This document shows positions 19,602 to 26,663 of a DNA stretch of 64,000 nucleotides, piece by piece. The stretch is from assembly GCF_900156065.1 (NCBI RefSeq), contig NZ_FTNF01000006.1, forward strand, positions 62,001 through 126,000, given 5' to 3'. Source of the DNA: Micromonospora avicenniae (GTDB taxonomy: Bacteria > Actinomycetota > Actinomycetes > Mycobacteriales > Micromonosporaceae). Made by a program: the position numbers and the translations under genes. How positions within the stretch are numbered: position 1 is the stretch's first letter; every line of letters begins with the position of its first letter. The notes under the pieces were generated by a model that saw only the letters and a list, made by a program, of their open reading frames with translations, was not told where the DNA came from and made no database searches.

Positions 19602-20489
19602 CGACGCGATGAGTCTAGAGCGTCGCGCCGCGATGGTGCGCAGTCCCGCCCGCCGTAGAGCGTTCGACACGGTTCCGTGGCTGATCGCGCACTCGCCGGC
19701 GGTGATCCTGCCGATGAGGTCGGCGAGTTTGCGCGGGCCGAGCTCCGGATTCGCGAGCGCGTAATGGACAACGACATCATCGATGGGGGGCCTGCGCCGT
19801 GGCCCGGCGGGGGCCAGGGTGCCGCGCTCGGCGAGCCGCTTCCGGAGGCGAGCGACGTGATTGCGGTGACAACCGATCCGTCGCGCGGCCTCCGCAGGCC
19901 CCAGGGCTCCGCGCTCCACCTGCCGGACGAGGTCCGCTGTCTGTTCCACAGTCGGCGGTTCCCGGTCCGGTGGCGTTGGCGGCCTGCCGACCGGGAGATG
20001 CGCATTTTCTACGACGGGGCCGTTCTTGTTCCGGCCGGCGTACGTGTCGGTCTGGCTGTGGCAGTTGGGACAGAGGATCCGTAGGTTGGGCGGCCGGTTG
20101 TCCAGGAAGTCTCCGTTGACGTGGTCGACGTGCAGGGTCAGCGGCTTGCCCCGCCACACCGGCCCGACGCCGCACTCCTCGCACTCCTCGGACACGCCGA
20201 TGTCGGCCAAAGCCCACTTCAGTCTGCTGCCGGGCGTCCGGCGGGAGCCGGTCGGCAGCTGCACGAGCAGCTCCCACGAGGCGATCCGCCGCGGGCTGCG
20301 CTGCCCCTTGTTGTGGGCGTGCCCGGTGAAGTGCGACGTGTCGACGCCGAAGCGTTTCAGCTGCCGGCTGATGTGCGCGTGCGAGCCGCCACTGACCCGT
20401 ACGCCGAGCAGCCGCATCACCTCGGTGACGCTGCGCGCGGCGGCCGCGGCCTCGGCGAGCGCTTCCGGGGTGTATTTGTATCGGACCAC
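19566..20489 (-). CDS. HNH endonuclease-like protein whose frame runs into tRNA-Leu
   Basis: 307 residues. An N-terminal helix-turn-helix-like region (EALAEAAAAARSVTEVMRLL), a central HNH nuclease with CEECGVGP, LHVDHVNGDFLDNRPPNLRI and LCPNCHSQTDTY (zinc Cys pairs plus His-Asn-His), and a C-terminal HTH (GPAEAARRIGCHRNHVARLRK). No in-frame stop occurs before the tRNA; translation ends at the TAG that is the tRNA anticodon, so the last ten residues are encoded by the 5' half of tRNA-Leu. GTG start, lying inside a hairpin arm. The HNH core looks intact; a genome-resident mobile or phage-derived nuclease is likely. Confidence 0.75.
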   Translation of the reverse strand: MVRYKYTPEALAEAAAAARSVTEVMRLLGVRVSGGSHAHISRQLKRFGVDTSHFTGHAHNKGQRSPRRIASWELLVQLPTGSRRTPGSRLKWALADIGVSEECEECGVGPVWRGKPLTLHVDHVNGDFLDNRPPNLRILCPNCHSQTDTYAGRNKNGPVVENAHLPVGRPPTPPDREPPTVEQTADLVRQVERGALGPAEAARRIGCHRNHVARLRKRLAERGTLAPAGPRRRPPIDDVVVHYALANPELGPRKLADLIGRITAGECAISHGTVSNALRRAGLRTIAARRSRLIASAGVAERQTRRP

Positions 20490-20513
20490 TCACGCAAGGT
20501 AGTGGTCCGATAC
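20478..20513. promoter_or_regulatory. Perfect 13-bp inverted repeat over the HNH start codon
   Basis: Arms GTATCGGACCACT (20478-20490) and AGTGGTCCGATAC (20501-20513) are exact complements separated by 10 bases. The HNH start codon (20487-20489) sits within the left arm, and the repeat begins 6 bp after the bcp stop. It could be an operator for the HNH protein, a start-masking RNA hairpin, or the bcp terminator. No T-run follows. Confidence 0.55.
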
Positions 20514-20519
20514 GGCACT

Positions 20520-20993
20520 TCAGTCGAGGCCGAGGTCGCGGCGGATCTTGGCGACGTGCCCGGTGGCCTTGACGTTGTAGAGCGCCCGCTCGATCTTGCC
20601 GTCGGGATCGATGACGAAGGTTGAGCGGATCACGCCGGTCACGGTCTTGCCGTAGAGCTGCTTCTCGCCGTACGCGCCGTAGGCGGTCAGCACGCTCTTG
20701 TCGGTGTCGGACACGAGCGGGAAGGTGATCGCGTCCCGCTCGCGGAACTTCGCCAGCTTCTCCGGCTTGTCCGGCGAGATGCCCACCACTTCGTAGCCGG
20801 CGGCCTGCAGAGAGGCGAGCGAGTCGCGGAAGTCACAGGCCTGCTTGGTGCAGCCGGGGGTCATCGCCGCCGGGTAGGCGTAGAGGATCACCCGCCGACC
20901 GCGCAGGTCGGCCAGGTTGAGCGTGTCGCCGGTGTCGGTGGGCAGGGTGAACTCGGGCGCCGGGTCACCGGGGGAGAGGCGGGTAGCGGTCAT
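20520..20993 (-). CDS. bcp: Thioredoxin-dependent peroxiredoxin Bcp/PrxQ
   Basis: 157 residues with the PrxQ signature: peroxidatic Cys in AAMTPGCTKQACDFRD with the resolving Cys five residues later, preceded by the thioredoxin-fold RRVILYAYP, and later FPLVSDTDKSV and STFVIDPDGKI. It reduces hydrogen peroxide and organic hydroperoxides in the cytosol using thioredoxin. One difference from many Bcp proteins is AAMTPG where FTPG-type sequences (for example PKDDTPGC) are usual. ATG start (MTATRLSPGD). Divergent from the cobalt importer operon. Confidence 0.93.
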   Translation of the reverse strand: MTATRLSPGDPAPEFTLPTDTGDTLNLADLRGRRVILYAYPAAMTPGCTKQACDFRDSLASLQAAGYEVVGISPDKPEKLAKFRERDAITFPLVSDTDKSVLTAYGAYGEKQLYGKTVTGVIRSTFVIDPDGKIERALYNVKATGHVAKIRRDLGLD

Positions 20994-21070
20994 TGCCCGA
21001 CCCTACCGCCGGTGGTGAGCGTCGGGCCGGTGCCGGCACGCGCCCGTTCGTTGATCAACACAGAGGCTTA

Positions 21071-21091
21071 ATGCCATCTCTTTGCAAGAGA
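21071..21091. promoter_or_regulatory. Candidate metal-regulator (Nur-like) box before the importer operon
   Basis: In an otherwise GC-rich window this A/T pocket contains ATGCCA, five bases, then TTGCAA, which resembles the actinobacterial Nur (nickel, Fur-family) pattern TTGCAA-N5-TTGCAA with two mismatches in the first half. It overlaps a second symmetry, TCTCTT-TGC-AAGAGA (21077-21091). It is about 80 bp upstream of the cbiM start. Function inferred from pattern and neighbour. Confidence 0.35.
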
Positions 21092-21169
21092 AAGGTTCGG
21101 GAAATAGTCTGATCCGGCCGGCGAGGACGGGCCCGCCGACGCGTGGGAGGTCGCGTGGAAACCCTGGCG

Positions 21170-21871
21170 ATGCACATCTCGAACGGGATCATCAACGGTC
21201 CCGTGGCCGCGATCTTCGCGGCCCTCGCACTGGCGACCCTGACCGTCTGCGTGCTGCGCGGGCGCCGGGATCTCGACGACCGTCTCGCGCCGATGGCCGG
21301 GCTGGTCGCCGCGTTCATCTTCGCCGTGCAGATGCTCAACTTCCCGATCTTCACCGCCGGCGTGAGCGGCCACCTGCTCGGCGGCGCGCTCGCCGCGATG
21401 CTGGTCGGCCCCTGGGTCGGCGCGCTCTGCGTCTCGGTCGTGCTGGTCGTGCAGGCGCTGGTGTTCGGCGACGGCGGGGTGGCGATGCTCGGTTTGAACA
21501 TCACGAACATGGCGCTCGTCGGCACCGCCGCGGCGTACCTGCTCATCGCACTGCTGCTGCGGGTGCTGCCCCGTACGCCCGCCGGCCTGGCGATCACCGC
21601 CTTCGTCTCGGCGATGCTCAGCGTGGTGGTCGCCTCGCAGGGCTTCGTCGTGCAGTACTGGCTGGGTGGCACCACCGATCTCGGCAGCAACCTGGCCGGT
21701 CTGGCCGGCACGATGGCCGGCGCCCACCTGCTGATCGGCATCGGTGAGGGCCTGATCACCGCGACCACGGTGGTCACCGTCGCCAAGGTGCGTCCCGATC
21801 TCGTCTACGCGCTGCGCGGGCTGCGCCCCGCCGCGGCGCCCACCGTCCCGGCCGTCGGAGGTGTCCGGTGA
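21170..21871 (+). CDS. cbiM: Cobalt/nickel ECF transporter substrate-binding subunit CbiM/NikM
   Basis: 233-residue membrane protein with about seven helices. It begins MHISNGIINGP; in CbiM/NikM the free N-terminus and His2 are metal ligands, so ATG 21170 is chosen over the in-frame GTGs at 21155 and 21143, although the best ribosome site (GGGAGG, 21145-21150) better suits GTG 21155. The other conserved metal-site block VSGHLLGGALAAM is present. It gives the substrate specificity of a Group I ECF importer, with CbiN, CbiQ and CbiO encoded directly downstream by overlapping genes. Co2+ versus Ni2+ cannot be settled from sequence. Confidence 0.9.
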   Translation: MHISNGIINGPVAAIFAALALATLTVCVLRGRRDLDDRLAPMAGLVAAFIFAVQMLNFPIFTAGVSGHLLGGALAAMLVGPWVGALCVSVVLVVQALVFGDGGVAMLGLNITNMALVGTAAAYLLIALLLRVLPRTPAGLAITAFVSAMLSVVVASQGFVVQYWLGGTTDLGSNLAGLAGTMAGAHLLIGIGEGLITATTVVTVAKVRPDLVYALRGLRPAAAPTVPAVGGVR

Positions 21872-22302
21872 ACAAGCGTCCCTGGGCTTTCATCGTCGGC
21901 GGCCTGCTGGTCGCCCTGGTGCTGGCCGGCGTGGTCAGCAACTACGCCTCGTCGCATCCGGACGGGCTGGACTCCTCGCTGCTCAAGGGCTGCACCGTCG
22001 ACGCCGACGACAACATCGTCGGCGGCAGCTGCCCGGCCCAGCAGGCCAAGGACCATGAACTGGCCGACAGCCCGCTGGCCGACTACGGGGTACGCGGCAT
22101 CGAGAACGGCTTCCTCTCTACGGGCCTTTCCGGGGTGCTCGGCGTACTGCTGACGTTCGCGATCGGCGGCGGCGCCTTCTGGCTGCTGCGCCGCCGTTCG
22201 TCGGGCGGGGCGGTCGACGGCGCGTCGTCGGGCGCCGTTGCGGCGGCCGGCCGTGACGCGTCTGCCGAGGGCACCGCGTCGGCCCCGGCCAGCCGGAGCT
22301 GA
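21868..22302 (+). CDS. cbiN: CbiN-type accessory subunit (PDGL domain) of the ECF importer
   Basis: 144 residues with two membrane helices (about 8-26 and 85-106). The external segment SSHPDGLDSSLLKGC is the PDGL motif of cobalt/nickel ECF accessory proteins, and DSPLADYGVRGI is the second conserved block. The Ala/Gly/Ser-rich cytoplasmic tail looks disordered. GTG start overlapping the cbiM stop by 4 bp. It is needed with CbiM for metal loading in characterised systems. Confidence 0.85.
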   Translation: MNKRPWAFIVGGLLVALVLAGVVSNYASSHPDGLDSSLLKGCTVDADDNIVGGSCPAQQAKDHELADSPLADYGVRGIENGFLSTGLSGVLGVLLTFAIGGGAFWLLRRRSSGGAVDGASSGAVAAAGRDASAEGTASAPASRS

Positions 22303-23078
22303 TGGCGGTGGGGGCCGGTCACGCGCACGTGCTGTACCGCGAGAGCTCTTCGCCGGTGCACCGGCTTCCGCCCGAGGTCAAGATCGTGGCGATGGTGGTC
22401 TTCACCGTCGCGGTGGTGGCCACCCCGCGCGAGGCGTTCTGGGCCTTCGGCGGGTACGCCCTCCTGGTGGTGGTGGTCGCGACGCTGGCCCGGGTGGGGC
22501 CCCGCTGGCTGCTCAGCCGGGCTCTGATCGAGCTGCCGTTCGTGCTCTTCGCGGTCGCGCTGCCGTTCCTCGGGGCGGGCGAGCGGATCACCGTGGCCGG
22601 GCTGCACCTGTCCGTGGACGGTCTCTTCGGCAGCTGGAACATCCTGGCGAAGGGCACCCTCGGCGTCCTCGCGTCGCTGCTGCTCGCCGCGACCACCACC
22701 ACTCGGGACCTGATCCTCGGCCTGGACCGGCTGCGCTGCCCGCATGTGCTCACCCAGATCGCCAGTTTCATGCTGCGCTACCTCGACGTGCTGGTCGGCG
22801 AGGCGCGGCGGATGCGGGTGGCCCGGATCTCCCGGGGCGACGATCCGCGGTTCCTCTGGCAGCTGCGCGGCTTCGCCGCCGGCATCGGCGCGCTCTTCCT
22901 GCGGGCGTTCGAGCGGGGCGAGCGGGTGTACCTGGCGATGCTGTCCCGCGGCTACTCGGGGCGGATGCCGGCGGTCTGGCAAGGGGCGGGCGCGGCCACC
23001 GCCGGGCAGTGGCTCGTCGCGGCCACCGTGCCGGTTCTGGCGGCCTCGATCGCGGCCACCGCCCTGGTGCTGGGATGA
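22302..23078 (+). CDS. cbiQ: ECF transporter T component CbiQ
   Basis: 258-residue T-component with four to five membrane helices and the cytosolic coupling helices: MRVARISRGDD (first Ala/Arg-rich motif) and MLSRGYSGRMP (second, the ARG/SRGY type), which dock into the ATPases. The ATG shares one base with the cbiN stop (TGATG), showing translational coupling. It transmits ATP-driven movement of CbiO to CbiM. Confidence 0.92.
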   Translation: MAVGAGHAHVLYRESSSPVHRLPPEVKIVAMVVFTVAVVATPREAFWAFGGYALLVVVVATLARVGPRWLLSRALIELPFVLFAVALPFLGAGERITVAGLHLSVDGLFGSWNILAKGTLGVLASLLLAATTTTRDLILGLDRLRCPHVLTQIASFMLRYLDVLVGEARRMRVARISRGDDPRFLWQLRGFAAGIGALFLRAFERGERVYLAMLSRGYSGRMPAVWQGAGAATAGQWLVAATVPVLAASIAATALVLG

Positions 23079-23848
23079 TCGGCTCCGTGCAGCCGACGAC
23101 ACCCAGCCTGGACGCCCGTGGGGTCCGTTTCGCGTACCCGGACGGGCACGTGGCCCTGCACGGGGTGGACCTCACCGTGCCGCGCGGTGAGCGGGTGGCT
23201 CTGCTCGGCCCGAACGGCGCCGGCAAGACCACGTTGGTGCTGCACCTGAACGGCATCCTCACCCCGACCGAGGGCAGCGTGAGTGTCGGCGGGCTGACGG
23301 TGACGCCGGACCGGGCCACCCTCGCCGAGGTACGGCGTCGGGTGGGCATCGTCTTCCAGGATCCGGACGATCAGCTCTTCCTGCCGACCGTCGCGGAGGA
23401 CGTGGCGTTCGGCCCGGCCAACCTGGGGCTGCGCGGGGCGGAGCTGGCCGAGCGGGTCGACGAGGCGCTCGCCGCGGTCGGCATGTCCGAGCACCGGGAC
23501 CGCGCCCCGCACCACCTCTCGTTCGGGCAGCGCCGCCGGGTGGCGGTGGCCACCGTGCTGGCAATGCGTCCGGAGATCCTGGTGCTCGACGAGCCGTCGT
23601 CCAACCTCGATCCGGCGGCCCGGCGCGAGCTGGCCGAGATCCTCCGTACCCTGCCGGTGACGATGCTCATGGTGACCCACGACCTGCCGTACGCCGCCGA
23701 GCTCTGCGACCGGTCGGTGATCCTCGACGGTGGGCGGATCGTGGCCGACGCTCCCACCGCCGACCTGCTCACCGACGCCGACCTGCTGGCGCGGCACCGT
23801 CTCGAACTGCCCTACGGTTTCGATCCCCGCGCGGCAGCCCGCTCCTGA
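23075..23848 (+). CDS. cbiO: ECF transporter ATPase CbiO
   Basis: 257 residues: Walker A LLGPNGAGKTT, Q-loop VFQDPDDQLFLPTV (the DPDDQ form is typical of ECF ATPases), signature HLSFGQRRRVA (LSFGQ instead of LSGGQ), Walker B EILVLDEPSSNLD and switch His in MVTHDL. It powers the cobalt/nickel importer as a homodimer. ATG overlaps the cbiQ stop by 4 bp. The last 37 bp overlap the 3' end of the convergent membrane-protein gene. Confidence 0.95.
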   Translation: MIGSVQPTTPSLDARGVRFAYPDGHVALHGVDLTVPRGERVALLGPNGAGKTTLVLHLNGILTPTEGSVSVGGLTVTPDRATLAEVRRRVGIVFQDPDDQLFLPTVAEDVAFGPANLGLRGAELAERVDEALAAVGMSEHRDRAPHHLSFGQRRRVAVATVLAMRPEILVLDEPSSNLDPAARRELAEILRTLPVTMLMVTHDLPYAAELCDRSVILDGGRIVADAPTADLLTDADLLARHRLELPYGFDPRAAARS

Positions 23849-25029
23849 CCCGCGCCGCCCGCCGCACGCTCCGTCGCGGCTCCCGGCTCCGGGCCGGCGG
23901 TGTCGTCCCCCTCAGCCACGGTGGCGTTGTTCGCCCCCGCGGCGGCGCCGACCGTCGGCGTGCGCCGGGGCGTGGCGTTGCGCGCGGCGTGCAGGCGCAG
24001 CGCGCCGGCGGCGGTGGCCCCCACGCCGGTGATCAGAACGGCCGCGAGGAGCACCCGGGCCCACGTCGCCGACCAGGGCGCTGGGGCGACCGCCCGGGCG
24101 AACACGGTGGCGTTCGCCACCCCGGCGAAGAGTGCCAGGCAGGCGCCGGCGAGCGCCACGGTGAAGTCGGCGGCGGGCCGCCGGGCCAGGGCGTACGCGC
24201 CGGCCGCGATCGCGCCGAGGCCGGTGAGCAGCGCCCAGAGTTGCCCGGTGAGCAGCCCGAGCAGCAGCCCGCCCAGCCCCTGTGCGCCGGCGTCCAGCGT
24301 GCGTCCCACGGTGTACGCCACGGCGGCCGCCCCGCCGGTGGCCAGCAGCGCACCCACACCGGCCAGCGCGCGCCCGCCGGGCACGGAGCCCGCGGGCAGC
24401 AGCCCGAGCGCGCCGACGGCGAGCAGGCCGACGATCGTCACGGCCCACCACGTGTACGAGTCGGGTGGTGGCACCCAGTCGAGCGTGCCGTGGATCTCCA
24501 TCGGCTCGGATCCGGCGCGCAGCGGCACCGACCAGTCCCGGACCCGGTGTTCCCGATCCGGGGCGGCCTGGGCGGCCGCCGGCGGCGCGCCCTCCTGGTA
24601 CAGGGCCCGCTGGTCGTGCCAGCGCACCCTCGGCCCGTCGGCCACCCGACGCCAGGACGGCTCGGCGGCCGGGTCGGCCTCCGGGGGCAGCGTGGTGTCC
24701 CCGGAGATGGTGCGGTTGAGGTAGGTCGCGGGGGAGTGCGTGTTCTCGTACACGCCGTCCGGGCCGACCCGCAGGTACGGCTCGCCGGAGTAGCCGATCA
24801 CCTCGACGGGACGGCCGGTGTGGTTGGTCAGTTCGAGCCGGGCGCCCGCTTCGACCGCCCGGATCTCCAGCCCGTCGAGGGCCGGGGCGATCCCGGTCAC
24901 GGTGGTCCGGTAGTCGGTGCCGTCGGGGGCGTCGGCGCCGTGCGCGGCGGCTGGTGCGGCGGTGGCGAGGGTCGCGGTGAGCGCGGCGGCCGCTACCAGC
25001 CCGGCCCGCGTCAGTAGGGTTCGGATCAC
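23812..25029 (-). CDS. Secreted-domain polytopic membrane protein next to DsbA/copper genes
   Basis: 405 residues. A cleavable-looking signal peptide (to about residue 30, ATAAPAAAHG), a soluble external domain (about 30-205, with LTNHTGRPVEVIGYSGEPYL and YLNRTISGDTTLPP), then about six membrane helices and a low-complexity Ala-rich tail. I do not recognise a named family with certainty; the mature N-terminus beginning near AHG could bind metal. GTG start overlapping the stop of the DsbA-like gene (GTGA), so it belongs to that operon. Its 3' end overlaps cbiO by 37 bp on the opposite strand. Confidence 0.75.
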   Translation of the reverse strand: MIRTLLTRAGLVAAAALTATLATAAPAAAHGADAPDGTDYRTTVTGIAPALDGLEIRAVEAGARLELTNHTGRPVEVIGYSGEPYLRVGPDGVYENTHSPATYLNRTISGDTTLPPEADPAAEPSWRRVADGPRVRWHDQRALYQEGAPPAAAQAAPDREHRVRDWSVPLRAGSEPMEIHGTLDWVPPPDSYTWWAVTIVGLLAVGALGLLPAGSVPGGRALAGVGALLATGGAAAVAYTVGRTLDAGAQGLGGLLLGLLTGQLWALLTGLGAIAAGAYALARRPAADFTVALAGACLALFAGVANATVFARAVAPAPWSATWARVLLAAVLITGVGATAAGALRLHAARNATPRRTPTVGAAAGANNATVAEGDDTAGPEPGAATERAAGGAGQERAAARGSKP

Positions 25030-25742
25030 TTGCCGGCCGCCTCCACGGCCGCCCGGATTCCGTCCGGGCTGCGGTCGGTGACCTGCTGACCGTCGATGAT
25101 CACGGTGGGTGTGCCGGTGACGTTGTTGCGGCTCGCCGTGTCGGTGACGTGTTCGGTCCAGGGCTTGAAGGTGTTGTCGCGGACGCAGGAGCCGAAGTCG
25201 TCGCGGTTCAGGCCCACGCCCGCGCCGATGTCGATCAGTTCGTCGTCGGTGAGCCCGGCGCTGCCCTCCGGCGGCTGCCGTTGGTAGAGCGCCTTGGCGT
25301 ACTCGGCGAACTTCCCCTCGTCGGCCGCGCAGCCGGAGGCGGCGGAGGAGCGGGTGGAGTACTCGGTGGTGGAGAAGCGGTTGAGGTACGCCACGGGGTG
25401 GTACACGGCTCTGATCCTGCCCTCGCTGATCAGCTGGTCGACGGTGGCGCCGCTGGTGTCCTGGAACTGCTTGCAGACCGGGCAGAGGAAGTCCTCGTAG
25501 ATGTCGACGGTCACCGGGCCGGAGCCGACCACCACGCCGGTGCCACCCTCGGCGGTGTTCTTCGGGGCGGTGAACTCGTCCGACTTCTGGCTGGACCAGA
25601 CGCCCCAGCCGATCAGCCCGGCGATGAGCACGACGGCCACGGCGGTCACCGAGACCCAGATCGTGCGGCGGCGTCGACGTTCGCGGGCGAGTTGCTGCCG
25701 GACGACCTTGGCCGCGCCCCGCTGTCCTCTGCGACTACTCAT
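25026..25742 (-). CDS. Membrane-anchored DsbA-like thiol:disulfide protein
   Basis: 238 residues: basic N-terminus, one membrane helix (about 28-48) and an external thioredoxin-fold domain with active site DFLCPVCKQFQ (CPVC), an inserted helical region (about 120-185) and the cis-Pro block VTGTPTVIIDG. A further Cys pair (SGCAADEGK, FGSCVRDN) is in the insert. It would oxidise or exchange thiols of exported proteins. ATG start lying within the end of the MauE-like gene (8-bp overlap), pointing to joint function. Confidence 0.9.
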   Translation of the reverse strand: MSSRRGQRGAAKVVRQQLARERRRRRTIWVSVTAVAVVLIAGLIGWGVWSSQKSDEFTAPKNTAEGGTGVVVGSGPVTVDIYEDFLCPVCKQFQDTSGATVDQLISEGRIRAVYHPVAYLNRFSTTEYSTRSSAASGCAADEGKFAEYAKALYQRQPPEGSAGLTDDELIDIGAGVGLNRDDFGSCVRDNTFKPWTEHVTDTASRNNVTGTPTVIIDGQQVTDRSPDGIRAAVEAAGK

Positions 25743-26259
25743 CCTCGTCCTCCACGACGGGTTCTCCCGTCAGCCAGCCGTCCACCGAGACGGGCGTACG
25801 CGGCCAGATCAGCAGGAATCCCGCCATCACCAGGAATCCCAGGTCCCGAAGGATCTCCGGGAGGTAGCTCGGCGCCTGCCCCTCGGCGAGTTGCCCGCCG
25901 CTGCCGAAACAGCCGCAGTCGATGGCGAGCCCACGGGCCCAGGCCGACGCGATGCCCGTGATGAAGACCACCAGCAGGGCGGCGGAGATTCCCGCGGTGA
26001 GCCGGGTCGCCAGCCCCAGCAGCAGGAGCACGCCCAGAGCCAGCTCGACGAAGGGCAGCGCGGCGCCGACCACGGTCGCCACGTCGTACGGCAGGACCTG
26101 GTAGGCGTTCACCGCCCGGCCGGACGCGGCGAGGTCGTCGACCTTCGACGCGCCGGCGAGCAGCCACACGGCGGCCAGGCCGAGGCGGGCGGCCGTGCCG
26201 AGCCAGGGCCGGACGGCGGGCCAATGCACGACCCGGGTGCTCGGTGCTGTCACGGTCAT
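25735..26259 (-). CDS. MauE/DoxX-like membrane protein
   Basis: 174 residues with four membrane helices. The first helix carries AAVWLLAGASKVDDL and a later loop carries IDCGCFGSGG, the CxCF/G motif of MauE-domain proteins, which support disulfide formation in partner proteins. ATG at 26259 (MTVTAPSTR) is used; an open frame continues upstream without coding character. It overlaps the DsbA-like gene by 8 bp, so a thiol-oxidation pair is likely. Confidence 0.85.
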   Translation of the reverse strand: MTVTAPSTRVVHWPAVRPWLGTAARLGLAAVWLLAGASKVDDLAASGRAVNAYQVLPYDVATVVGAALPFVELALGVLLLLGLATRLTAGISAALLVVFITGIASAWARGLAIDCGCFGSGGQLAEGQAPSYLPEILRDLGFLVMAGFLLIWPRTPVSVDGWLTGEPVVEDEDE

Positions 26260-26293
26260 TAGTCGTCCCGCCTCCACGGGAAGTTCCGCCCGG

Positions 26294-26416
26294 TCAACCG
26301 GGCAGGGCGTCGCCGACCGCCTCGACCAGTTCGTCACGGGCCCGGGCCACCCGGGAGCGGTTGGTGACCAGCGGCACCCGCTCCACGGCGGTGGCGTCGC
26401 GCGGGGCGGGGATCAC
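26294..26416 (-). CDS. Small 40-residue protein, first gene of the MauE/DsbA unit
   Basis: A 41-codon frame starting GTG (MIPAPRDATAVERVPLV) and ending VEAVGDALPG. Nearly all third positions are G or C, unlike a random frame, and a stop lies three codons upstream of the GTG. No ribosome site is seen, but TAACCT (26425-26430, other strand) lies 8 bp before the GTG as expected for a leaderless or near-leaderless transcript. It ends 34 bp before the MauE-like gene. No family recognised; could be a short regulatory or structural peptide. Confidence 0.5.
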   Translation of the reverse strand: MIPAPRDATAVERVPLVTNRSRVARARDELVEAVGDALPG

Positions 26417-26523
26417 GACAAATCAGGTTACGCGGCACGTGACGGGCGGCGGGGATGCTTGGACTCATCCATGGCCTGCACCACGCCGGGAACTTTCTCC
26501 GGGTTCCCGCCGACTACCTCGTC

Positions 26524-26628
26524 ATGACATGCGACCACGAACGGGCGGCGCTGTCGGCACTGCCGGACGGGGTGGATCCGCAGGCGGAGCCGGCGGCGCC
26601 GGACGCGTTGGCTTCGGGGCGCGGGTGA
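26524..26628 (+). pseudogene. Short remnant resembling the start of a zinc-finger (zf-HC2-like) protein
   Basis: 34 codons, MTCDHERAALSALPDGVDP then a Pro/Ala-rich run to a TGA. The beginning resembles the N-terminus of actinobacterial zf-HC2 anti-sigma-like proteins (CxxxREALSAxLDGE), but the expected downstream HxxxCxxC is missing and the frame ends early. It lies 36 bp before the CopC-CopD gene. It may be a decayed copy or chance similarity; there is too little sequence to be sure. Confidence 0.3.
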
Positions 26629-26663
26629 GGCGGGGTGGCCGTCGACCGCCGCAGTCGGCAAGC

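Noticed and set aside
20994..21169. Cobalamin riboswitch upstream of the cobalt/nickel importer
   Set aside because: The spacer is only 176 bp, shared with the bcp promoter, and I could not find the conserved B12-box type sequence or the multi-stem layout.
26428..26661. A 77-codon minus-strand frame in the spacer before copC-copD
   Set aside because: Poor codon pattern and no ribosome site; the 40-residue frame at 26294-26416 is much better supported.
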